Notes under the pieces: model-generated
Seen by the model: only the letters and a program-made list of their open reading frames with translations
Told to the model about the DNA's origin: nothing
Databases searched by the model: none
Part shown: in pieces, positions 1 through 4,814 of the stretch
Layout: every line of letters begins with the position of its first letter
Position numbering within the stretch: position 1 is the stretch's first letter
From: Lachnoclostridium sp. UBA6558
Lineage (GTDB): Bacteria > Bacillota > Clostridia > Lachnospirales > Lachnospiraceae
NCBI GenBank assembly: GCA_002434335.1
Contig: DJJW01000097.1
Span: 159,710-166,045 of the forward strand
Length of the DNA: 6,336 bases
Reading direction: 5' to 3'
Position numbers and translations under genes: made by a program

Positions 1-67
1 CGTTATTGACACAAGTCCATATATAAAAAAATTTAGAGATTTAAATATTAAGAGATTTAAGGTCTGA
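1..67 (+). CDS. 3' end of an unidentified gene entering from the left (partial)
   Basis: An open plus-strand frame enters the window (first complete codon at 2) and ends with TGA at 65-67. It reads VIDTSPYIKKFRDLNIKRFK plus a final V. The other plus frames close within a few codons. The tail is rich in Lys and Arg, as is common for the end of a cytosolic protein. The best support is positional: a long hairpin starts at the base right after the stop codon, as expected of an intrinsic terminator for this gene. Twenty-one codons are too few to name a family or to exclude a chance open frame. The gene would be convergent with the protease gene to its right. Confidence 0.4.
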   Translation, partial: VIDTSPYIKKFRDLNIKRFKV

Positions 68-137
68 AGAAAGCTGCTGAAATCAGATAAACCTTCCTTA
101 CATAAGAGGAGTAGTTATCGATTTACAGCAGCTTTCT
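68..137. terminator. Long hairpin between convergent genes, probable bidirectional terminator
   Basis: AGAAAGCTGCTG (68-79) is perfectly complementary to CAGCAGCTTTCT (126-137). The stem continues inward with AAATC/GATTT (80-84 with 120-124) and GATAA/TTATC (86-90 with 115-119), interrupted only by single bulged A residues at 125 and 85. The hairpin starts directly after the plus-strand stop at 65-67 and lies 22 nt beyond the minus-strand protease stop at 160. The T-rich outer arm (CTTTCTTC on the minus strand, CTTTCTCG on the plus) gives only a weak U-tract, so efficiency is uncertain. The apical part (91-114) pairs poorly. Confidence 0.55.
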
Positions 138-159
138 CGTATTAATGATATGTTAGTTA

Positions 160-1968
160 TTAATATACGTTGTAGTAGAGAATATATGGCAGTGGTACTG
201 ATATTTTATAAGGTAATGTGAATATCTGTATGTAGTAAGTTCCGGCATCCAGGTCTGCAAAAATATCATAAAAACCGCTTTCATCTTCATAACCTAACAA
301 TATAGGGTTTCCGGTTGAATCGGAAATTACCATATACATGTTATCCATGTCTGTGTCATAATCGGTGGTGGTTCTGCCTAACAAGCTTACGCGGGATTTC
401 TTGGTAAGAGTTATTTTGTAGGAATCCAGACCATTGGCGACTACAGAGGTATCGATGCTTCCGGTTATAAAATAGCCGTTTGTTACTTCCTGTGCTGTGG
501 CGATGTTTCCGCTTTTGGCGGTATCTTCTACAATGGTTATCTTATCGTAATCCACATCTTCTTTTGGTACTGTAATGCTGCCCACTGATATGGGAGAAGA
601 GGTGTCCAGCGTGTAGAGTTCGGTTATGTTTACTGCAAAGTTCAGATTCTGTCCTTCTTTTGTCTGCATGGTGTTTATTCCTATTACTTCACCGAATTCA
701 TTTAAAAGAGGACCTCCACTGTTTCCGGGGGAGATGGCGGTATCAGTCTGAATATAATTAACATTTTCTATTACTCTTGAACTGTTTGATATGATTCCTG
801 TACTAAAAGTGTTATCAAGGCCCAATGGATTTCCGATTGCATAAGCAGTTTCTCCGGTTTTGGGAGCATATCTGCTAAGCGTCAGAGGTGTTCCTGCGTT
901 AGGTACGCTTAAGAGCGCCAGGTCTTTCTCTTTGTCATAGCCAAGGATTGTAGTGACTTTATACTCTTTTCCAGTGGTCAGTTTAACGGTTATAGAGGAG
1001 GCATCTTCTATCACATGGTAATTTGTAGCAAGTATGCCTTTCTCTAGAAAGAAGCCGGAACCAAGGCCTTGGTCAGTTGTGATCTGTACGACAGAAGGAG
1101 AGCATTTTTCTGCTATTACAGATGCCTTTGGTACATCCTTGTCCGTACGTGTATCTTTTCCCACGGTTACTTTGAGGGTTGCTTCACCAAGACCATCTTC
1201 GGTTTTAAGGGTTATAGTGGTTGAACCTGTTTTGGTAGAGGTTGGTTTGAGATAGAGTTTTAAACTGTCTTGGTCGACCGGCCAGTCACCCCATTCACAG
1301 GTTATTAAGCTTTTATCTCCGACAGTGTAGAGTATTTGCTCATCATCTGAGGAATTCTTAACGGTGATTGTCACGTAGCTCTTCTGATTTAAGGAGATCT
1401 CTGAGGTGCTGACGGTGAGTTTTGAATCGATGATGGTTACTTTACAGGTGTAGGTGCCGTTTTTGTCCCTGGCAGTGATGGTTGTGGTGCCGGCAGCTTT
1501 GGCTGTTACAAGTCCTTTTGAACTTACTGTTGCAACCTTTTTGGAGGAACTGGTCCAGGTAACGGTTCCTTTGGCACCGGTAAGCTTAAGTGCAGCGGTG
1601 TTTCCCTTCTGAAGCTTTAAGGTGGTTTTATTTAGGAAAGGTTTTCTTACGGTTACCTTGCAAGTGTATTTTTTTCCGCCCACGGTAGCAGTTACAGTTG
1701 TAGTACCTGCCTTAATACCGGTTACCACTCCTTTGCTGGATACAGTTGCTATCTTTTTGCTGCTGGTAGTCCAGGTGACTTTTGAGGAGGTTCCGGTTAT
1801 TTTTAAAGTAAGAGTACTTCCTGTATATACAGTTGCATTGGTGGTGCTTAATTTAACGGCAGCAGCTTCAGCATAACTAACGATGGGAATACCAGGAATG
1901 GCAGCCGGGGATAGTGCAAGAGCAGCAGCTGTCATTATTATCAGAGCTGTTTTCTTAATCTGTTTCAT
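160..1968 (-). CDS. Exported trypsin-like (S1C/HtrA-type) serine protease with BIG2 Ig-like domains
   Basis: The 602-residue protein has a signal peptide: KQIKK, a hydrophobic core, and probable cleavage after AEA at residue 35. Two BIG2-type Ig domains follow (about 37-107 and 109-180), each with the W-T-SS-KK-ATVSSKG-VT...AGTTT pattern, then a third, divergent beta-rich domain (about 182-270). The trypsin-fold domain (about 281-455) carries the triad His318 (in TNYHVI), Asp349 (in KDLALL) and Ser417 (in SPGNSGGP), as in HtrA/DegP proteases. There is no PDZ domain. The C-terminus (about 475-590) resembles a PPC-type beta domain, with the SYKITLTKKSRVSL and LDAGTYYIQI segments. No LPXTG motif or C-terminal membrane anchor is visible, so it is probably secreted or held to the wall by its Ig domains. 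It likely acts in extracytoplasmic proteolysis; substrates are unknown. The ATG at 1966-1968 has AAGGAG six bases upstream. All triad residues are present, so it should be active. Confidence 0.92.
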   Translation of the reverse strand: MKQIKKTALIIMTAAALALSPAAIPGIPIVSYAEAAAVKLSTTNATVYTGSTLTLKITGTSSKVTWTTSSKKIATVSSKGVVTGIKAGTTTVTATVGGKKYTCKVTVRKPFLNKTTLKLQKGNTAALKLTGAKGTVTWTSSSKKVATVSSKGLVTAKAAGTTTITARDKNGTYTCKVTIIDSKLTVSTSEISLNQKSYVTITVKNSSDDEQILYTVGDKSLITCEWGDWPVDQDSLKLYLKPTSTKTGSTTITLKTEDGLGEATLKVTVGKDTRTDKDVPKASVIAEKCSPSVVQITTDQGLGSGFFLEKGILATNYHVIEDASSITVKLTTGKEYKVTTILGYDKEKDLALLSVPNAGTPLTLSRYAPKTGETAYAIGNPLGLDNTFSTGIISNSSRVIENVNYIQTDTAISPGNSGGPLLNEFGEVIGINTMQTKEGQNLNFAVNITELYTLDTSSPISVGSITVPKEDVDYDKITIVEDTAKSGNIATAQEVTNGYFITGSIDTSVVANGLDSYKITLTKKSRVSLLGRTTTDYDTDMDNMYMVISDSTGNPILLGYEDESGFYDIFADLDAGTYYIQIFTLPYKISVPLPYILYYNVY

Positions 1969-2014
1969 TATGTACTCCTTCTTAATGTTATGTACAATTA
2001 TTTAGAATGACTTT

Positions 2015-2043
2015 ATTATACATTATTTGCTATTACAGGGCAA
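2015..2043 (-). promoter_or_regulatory. Sigma-A-type promoter of the protease gene
   Basis: Read on the minus strand, TTGCCC (2043-2038, 4 of 6 matches to TTGACA) is followed after exactly 17 bp by a perfect TATAAT (2020-2015). Transcription would begin near 2008, giving a leader of about 40 nt that includes the AAGGAG site at 1980-1975. The structured elements further right therefore lie upstream of this promoter, not in the protease leader. Confidence 0.65.
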
Positions 2044-2047
2044 GTAT

Positions 2048-2091
2048 ATAGTAATAACAGCCCACGGTAAGACCGTGAAGGATATTACTAT
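2048..2091. promoter_or_regulatory. Dyad directly upstream of the protease -35 box, candidate operator
   Basis: ATAGTAATA (2048-2056) is perfectly complementary to TATTACTAT (2083-2091). Nested inside, CACGGT (2063-2068) pairs with ACCGTG (2072-2077) around the 3-base centre AAG. There is no T-run on either side, so this is not a terminator. It begins 4 bp beyond the -35 hexamer of the protease promoter, where an activator or repressor could bind. A structured 3' end of a transcript arriving from the small genes upstream is the alternative. Confidence 0.4.
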
Positions 2092-2148
2092 TAATATGTC
2101 GGTTATGATTGGGTTATACTTGAGGCGTTTCCGCTTCAGAGTTCAAAA

Positions 2149-2272
2149 TCCATAAGAAGGGCGGCAAGCTGTACCTGGACAGGTGGCAGAATACCAAACT
2201 CGCTGTAAAGCACCCAGACAATGGTATCCTTTCAACCAGGCACAACTGCCGCCGTTTTAGTGTTATTATGAA
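2149..2272 (-). ncRNA. Candidate structured RNA or palindromic element in a gene-free stretch
   Basis: On the minus strand a three-tier hairpin can form. The main helix pairs 2253-2236 with 2178-2160: 18 bp with two G-U pairs and one bulged U. Above it, AGGATACCA (2230-2222) pairs with TGGTATTCT (2196-2188): 9 bp with one G-U. Below it, TTCATAA (2272-2266) pairs with TTATGGA (2155-2149). The three G-U positions of the two main helices would be A-C mismatches on the plus strand, which favours a minus-strand RNA. The stretch is visibly more GC-rich than its surroundings. It lies between the terminator of the 60-aa gene and the protease promoter, so a transcript would need read-through or its own promoter. 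Two opposed 55-56-codon open frames cover it: one on the minus strand at 2114-2281 with a weak AGGA site, and one on the plus strand at 2124-2294 without a start codon. Neither looks like a known protein. A decayed mobile repeat is the main alternative. Confidence 0.35.
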
Positions 2273-2282
2273 GCCTTCCATG

Positions 2283-2304
2283 AAAAATTCCTAACTGTCA
2301 GGAA
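2283..2304 (-). terminator. Weak intrinsic terminator after the 60-aa gene
   Basis: On the minus strand TTCCT (2304-2300), a 7-nt loop and AGGAA (2292-2288) are followed directly by five T residues (2287-2283). It lies 11 nt past the stop codon of the 60-aa gene. The 5-bp stem is short, so termination may be partial. Confidence 0.4.
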
Positions 2305-2315
2305 AGCTCATCTGT

Positions 2316-2498
2316 TTATTTGCAATTGTTCACTTTATCACCTGTTTGAGCAGGTTTATCGATATCAGGAACATCTCCGTCACCATACTCTGTATTATAA
2401 TCATAATCCAGATTGATCTTATCTAAAGTATTATAGCCTGATAACCCATCCTTCTGGCTGTCGGTATGAGCTTTGATATTATTATTTTTCAGTGCCAC
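2316..2498 (-). CDS. Small acidic protein of unknown function (60 aa, GTG start)
   Basis: The frame begins with GTG at 2498-2496, preceded by a strong AAAGGAG (2512-2506) with 7-nt spacing, and ends at 2316. The product is hydrophilic and acidic, with 10 Asp, 1 Glu and 7 Lys. It has an Asp/Tyr/Gly-rich middle (DYDYNTEYGDGDVPDID, residues 31-47) and a single Cys next to the C-terminus (residue 59). There is no signal peptide or membrane segment. It lies 76 nt downstream of the 108-aa gene on the same strand, with only an inverted repeat between them, so the two may be co-transcribed. I do not recognise a family. A peptide precursor or a small regulatory or binding protein are possible; nothing in the sequence decides. 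The good ribosome site and a following terminator argue that the gene is real. Confidence 0.6.
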   Translation of the reverse strand: MALKNNNIKAHTDSQKDGLSGYNTLDKINLDYDYNTEYGDGDVPDIDKPAQTGDKVNNCK

Positions 2499-2509
2499 TG
2501 ATTTACTCC

Positions 2510-2551
2510 TTTCCTGTCAGAATAATAAGTATGATGTACATTGACAGGAAA
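2510..2551. repeat. 10-bp inverted repeat adjoining the ribosome site of the 60-aa gene
   Basis: TTTCCTGTCA (2510-2519) and TGACAGGAAA (2542-2551) are perfectly complementary with 22 bases between. In a minus-strand transcript, the 3' arm (2519-2510) runs into the AAAGGAG ribosome site (2512-2506), sharing three A residues, so pairing could limit ribosome access to the GTG start. In DNA it could equally be an operator: a possible -10 (TATTAT, 2527-2522) lies between the arms, but no good -35 matches it. A related sequence, TGTCAGGAAA (2296-2305), occurs within the downstream terminator. Confidence 0.45.
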
Positions 2552-2574
2552 ATTATTCAGTTATCAGACGCACA

Positions 2575-2901
2575 CTAGTTGTTTTCCCTGCTTTTCTGTA
2601 TAAATGCAAGGATAATCTTAAAGCTCTCCTCCATGGACTGATATACAGAAGCATCTACAAGCTGTTTGTTTCCGGCATATTCGCAGAGAAAACTGGAAAA
2701 TGCTACAAAACGCACATACTGACGGAGCAGGTCAAATTTATCTGTATCAAGATAGCCTTTAATAATTCCATAATTATAGTTTGTTATCGTAAGGACAGTT
2801 TCTTTCTCTGTACTGTCTAATTTTTCAGTCAGTTCATCAAGCTTGTTTTCAACAAAGAGTTCTTTCAAGTCGGTGTTTAAGTTGTTCATTTCTTCAGTCA
2901 T
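2575..2901 (-). CDS. Small helical protein of unknown function (108 aa)
   Basis: ATG at 2901-2899 is preceded by GAAAGGA (2917-2911) with 9-nt spacing; the frame ends with TAG at 2577-2575. The N-terminal 34 residues are charged and amphipathic with heptad-like Leu spacing (LNTDLKELFVENKLDELTEK), suggesting helix or coiled coil. The rest (38-103) looks like several short helices with aromatic and hydrophobic faces (NYNYGIIKGYL, LLRQYVRFVAFSSFLCEYAG, ESFKIILAFIQ). One Cys is at residue 73. There is no signal peptide and no clear membrane segment, so it is probably cytosolic. I do not recognise a family. It is first in a likely two-gene unit with the 60-aa gene and has its own promoter candidate, so it is probably not part of the antiporter transcript. 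Confidence 0.7.
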   Translation of the reverse strand: MTEEMNNLNTDLKELFVENKLDELTEKLDSTEKETVLTITNYNYGIIKGYLDTDKFDLLRQYVRFVAFSSFLCEYAGNKQLVDASVYQSMEESFKIILAFIQKSRENN

Positions 2902-2968
2902 TCATCTAAATCCTTTCTGTTTACGAATCGATTCCTTTTTCTGTTTGCTTTCATCTGTATGCCTTGGC

Positions 2969-3065
2969 AGGCTTTATTATGATACCACATTTCCGGCATC
3001 AGAATCAATTCCAGAAAGTACAGAATAAAACAATCGTGTTCATAATAAAGTTTCCTGGAAATGTG
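2969..3065. repeat. Two crossed inverted repeats between the antiporter and 108-aa genes
   Basis: CTTTATTATG (2972-2981) is complementary to CATAATAAAG (3041-3050). Counting G-T pairs on the plus strand, this extends to 2969-2982 with 3040-3053 (14 bp, two G-U). A second repeat, CACATTTCC (2986-2994) with GGAAATGTG (3057-3065), extends to 2986-2996 with 3055-3065 (11 bp, one G-U). The order is a-b-a'-b', so the stems interlock as a pseudoknot or exclude one another. The extensions pair only on the plus strand, which has no gene here. On the minus strand the region is the leader and promoter area of the 108-aa gene, so protein-binding sites are the alternative. Confidence 0.4.
2979..3008 (-). 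promoter_or_regulatory. Candidate promoter of the 108-aa gene
   Basis: On the minus strand TTGATT (3008-3003, 4 of 6 matches) and TATCAT (2984-2979, 5 of 6) are separated by 18 bp. The predicted start near 2972 would give a leader of about 70 nt. The -10 overlaps one arm of the inverted repeat at 2972-2981, so a bound protein could control it. Confidence 0.4.
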
Positions 3066-3076
3066 AATTCTTCACA
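3062..3076 (-). terminator. Short hairpin right after the antiporter stop codon
   Basis: TGTGAA (3076-3071 on the minus strand), a 3-nt loop and TTCACA (3067-3062) form a perfect 6-bp stem starting one base after the TAA at 3080-3078. Only TTTCC follows, so this is a weak terminator at best. It competes for bases with the 3057-3065 arm of the crossed repeats. Confidence 0.3.
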
Positions 3077-3077
3077 C

Positions 3078-4124
3078 TTATCCTATTATAAAGAAACCAA
3101 CTGCTGCGATTATATATATGGATACCAGTTTCAGACCTTCCATCCAATTTGATCTTCCGGATTTGACCACCTGGTTTGCTACTAACACGCTGGAGAAGAG
3201 CAGAAACAGCTCTACCGGTTTTAATACAATACTCATAGGCGCATATATAAGGCTGATAAGTACCGACACCGGGATAACAAAGAGTGCGATTTGAAGACTG
3301 GAACCTACAGCTATTTCTATGGCAATATCCATCTTATTCTTAAGAGCCATTATTATGGCAGTACTATGTTCGGCAGCATTTCCTACAATCGGAATAAGGA
3401 TTATACCGATAAACATTTCAGAGATGCCGGCAGAGGAGGTCATAGGCTCTATGGTTTCGACCAGAAGTTCTGACTCAAATGCAATTAATATGGTACAGAT
3501 TGCCAGTATAATAACACTTAATTTGAGACTCCATTTGGAATCGAAATCTTCCGCATGTTCCACTCCGTATAGGTCTTTCTGAGTCCTGAAGGAATAAATC
3601 ATTCCCAGAACATAGATGATAAGCATGATAATACTTGTTATGATGCTAAAGCTTTCATATTTAGAGGAAACAAGTGTTTCTGATACATGGTATGTAAAAA
3701 CTGCAGGAATGGACAGTCCAATAACTGCAAAGAGCAGCATGGTGGCAGTAAAAGTACCAAGCTGGGAATCATACTTTAGTTCCTTGTGTTTTAACCCTCC
3801 GGCTAAGATGCTGCAGCCCAGTACCAGGAGTATGTTTCCAAGGACGGAACCTACCAGGGAAGCCTTTACCACTTCAAAGAGTCCTGCTCTTATGGCAAAG
3901 AAACTGATAATTAATTCGGTGGCATTTCCAAAGGTGGCATTTAAGAAACCTCCAAATTTGGGACCTGTGTAAGCGGCTATTTCTTCTGTTGCAGTTCCCA
4001 GTAAACCGGCTAGGGGAACAATGGATAAGCATATCAGAAAAAAGGTCAGTGTAGAATTCCATTTCAAATAGTAGCCTAAAATGGAAAAAGGAACACAGAG
4101 TAAAAGGAATTTTAGATATTTCAT
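3078..4124 (-). CDS. cax: Calcium/proton antiporter of the Cax/ChaA (CaCA) family
   Basis: This is a polytopic membrane protein of 348 residues from the chosen start, with about ten to eleven hydrophobic segments. It carries both inverted alpha-repeats of the CaCA superfamily: GGFLNATFGNATELI (58-72, key Glu70) and IPIVGNAAEHSTAI (244-257, key Glu252), plus the early LLGTATEEIA segment (41-50). A charged loop at about 180-198 separates the two halves. The family exports Ca2+ from the cytoplasm in exchange for H+; related cations are possible. The frame is open back to an ATG at 4211 (377 aa), but the extra 29 residues do not look like the family, whereas MKYLKFLL is a typical Cax start. Neither ATG has a convincing ribosome site; GGAC lies about 11 nt before the chosen one. 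The gene stands alone with its own promoter. Confidence 0.9.
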   Translation of the reverse strand: MKYLKFLLLCVPFSILGYYLKWNSTLTFFLICLSIVPLAGLLGTATEEIAAYTGPKFGGFLNATFGNATELIISFFAIRAGLFEVVKASLVGSVLGNILLVLGCSILAGGLKHKELKYDSQLGTFTATMLLFAVIGLSIPAVFTYHVSETLVSSKYESFSIITSIIMLIIYVLGMIYSFRTQKDLYGVEHAEDFDSKWSLKLSVIILAICTILIAFESELLVETIEPMTSSAGISEMFIGIILIPIVGNAAEHSTAIIMALKNKMDIAIEIAVGSSLQIALFVIPVSVLISLIYAPMSIVLKPVELFLLFSSVLVANQVVKSGRSNWMEGLKLVSIYIIAAVGFFIIG

Positions 4125-4268
4125 ATGTAAAAGTCCAGTAGTGCCATTGTATACTAAGAGCAAAAGAGTCGCTGGCATCCTTTCCGTATTATATTTCTTT
4201 GCTCCCAACATTGGTATCTTAACTCTGTGCCTCTAATTGTTCTGCCTGACATACCGAATGTACCCTGA

Positions 4269-4297
4269 ATTATACTCCTGCGTATTTATAAAATCAA
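4269..4297 (-). promoter_or_regulatory. Sigma-A-type promoter of the antiporter gene
   Basis: On the minus strand TTGATT (4297-4292, 4 of 6) and a perfect TATAAT (4274-4269) are 17 bp apart. Transcription would start near 4262, upstream of both candidate ATGs (4211 and 4124). A second TATAAT (4193-4188) lies just inside the long frame but lacks a matching -35; if used, only the 4124 start would remain. Confidence 0.6.
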
Positions 4298-4305
4298 TGA
4301 GTCAA

Positions 4306-4642
4306 TATTAATAGAAAACCAGAAATATACTGTAGGATATCACCAAAGAAGTTTCACTTCAAACTGTGCATATTTGTATACAATTCGAATTACTGTATCA
4401 CAAGTCTATAGAAAAAGATCATGAGACAGCAGGGGGTGATTTTGGAGGTTACAAAGCAGGTGCTGGGCTAGGGTTTAACATGATAAAAATCAGACGATAT
4501 TTAAGAGCAGGATTCTTCTATTTACATAATTCTGTTTTAACAGTTAAGAAGCGTATAGTCAATTAATCCTAGGGGTTTTTTAAACACCGCACAAATCAAG
4601 GAATCAGCTGATTTTACAGGGATTCAGGGGACAAAAATCATC
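4306..4642. other. Gene-free region between the antiporter and motA promoters
   Basis: No credible gene is seen in these 337 bases. A 66-codon plus-strand frame (4366-4566) lacks a ribosome site and has unremarkable composition. The sequence CTGTTTTAACAG (4532-4543) is a small palindrome. The run GGGGTTTTTT (4572-4581) has no complementary C-rich arm upstream, so it is not a recognisable terminator. Near the right end lies a 12-bp palindrome, listed separately. Confidence 0.5.
4602..4613. promoter_or_regulatory. Perfect 12-bp palindrome upstream of the mot promoter, possible operator
   Basis: AATCAGCTGATT is a perfect palindrome ending 29 bp before the -35 hexamer at 4643. One or two 12-bp palindromes are expected by chance in a window of this length, so only the position makes it a candidate site. 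Confidence 0.22.
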
Positions 4643-4672
4643 TTGACAAAAAGAATCGATTTACAGTATATT
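4643..4672 (+). promoter_or_regulatory. Near-consensus sigma-A promoter of the motAB operon
   Basis: TTGACA (4643-4648, 6 of 6) and TATATT (4667-4672, 5 of 6) are separated by 18 bp. The predicted start near 4679 gives a leader of about 135 nt before motA. Such a strong housekeeping promoter suggests that motAB is expressed at a basal level even without flagellar sigma factor. Confidence 0.7.
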
Positions 4673-4682
4673 TTGTATGAAA

Positions 4683-4701
4683 AAGGTGATTTAGTCACCT
4701 T
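4683..4701 (+). promoter_or_regulatory. Perfect 7-bp stem-loop at the 5' end of the mot mRNA
   Basis: AAGGTGA (4683-4689), loop TTTAG, TCACCTT (4695-4701). It begins about 4 nt after the predicted sigma-A start. No T-run follows, so it is not a terminator. A mRNA-stabilising 5' hairpin or an operator overlapping the start site are the two readings. Confidence 0.45.
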
Positions 4702-4711
4702 AAGAAATCAA

Positions 4712-4738
4712 GAAATTCACTTTTCTAATAATCGATAA
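4712..4738 (+). promoter_or_regulatory. SigD/FliA-like flagellar promoter candidate
   Basis: GAAA (4712-4715) and ATCGATAA (4731-4738) are 15 bp apart. The flagellar sigma consensus in Bacillus is TAAA, about 15 bp, then GCCGATAT; the match is 3 of 4 and 5 of 8 (6 of 8 to the GCCGATAA form). The correct spacing and position before motA support it; the two missing bases leave it uncertain. Confidence 0.38.
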
Positions 4739-4799
4739 GGTCAGTGCGGTGATGGAGGGCGAAGAGAGGTTTCAGATTATTGATTACAATAAGATGACA

Positions 4800-4806
4800 A
4801 AAGGAG
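4800..4806 (+). promoter_or_regulatory. Ribosome binding site that fixes the motA start
   Basis: AAAGGAG lies 8 nt before the ATG at 4815-4817. The same frame is open to a GTG at 4749 with only a weak AAGG upstream. That start would add 22 hydrophilic residues before a first membrane helix which in MotA normally sits at the very N-terminus. Confidence 0.75.
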
Positions 4807-4814
4807 TCGAAATT

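Noticed and set aside
35..60. Direct repeat AGAGATTTAA (35-44 and 51-60)
   Set aside because: Two copies of an AT-rich decamer inside a probable Lys/Arg-rich coding tail; no third copy and no array.
1441..1860. Tandem repeat within the protease gene
   Set aside because: This is the pair of homologous BIG2 domains, explained by the protein architecture.
2114..2281. 55-aa minus-strand frame MEGFIITLKRR... and an opposed plus-strand frame over the same bases
   Set aside because: The plus frame has no start codon and the minus frame only a weak AGGA site. Both may be by-products of the locally high GC content and the inverted repeat, so I did not call either as a gene.
4421..4471. Short frame MRQQGVILEVTKQVLG with a G-rich stretch, possible leader peptide
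   Set aside because: Sixteen codons with no proper ribosome site and more than 150 nt upstream of the mot promoter; nothing ties it to a gene.
4366..4566. 66-codon plus-strand frame starting MHICIQFELL
   Set aside because: No ribosome site before the ATG, no domain-like composition, and it lies in the promoter-proximal gap between divergent genes; most likely a chance frame.
4561..4582. GGGGTTTTTT run as a terminator
   Set aside because: No complementary C-rich arm precedes it, so no stem can form before the T-run.
118..4736. Recurrent AATCGAT / ATCGAT in intergenic DNA (for example 118, 2927, 4656, 4731)
   Set aside because: Copies occur in coding regions too, spacing to promoters is inconsistent, and a six-base palindrome is weak evidence for a regulon site.
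4749..4814. In-frame GTG start extending MotA by 22 residues
   Set aside because: The extension is hydrophilic and unlike MotA N-termini, while the ATG at 4815 has a strong AAAGGAG with 8-nt spacing.
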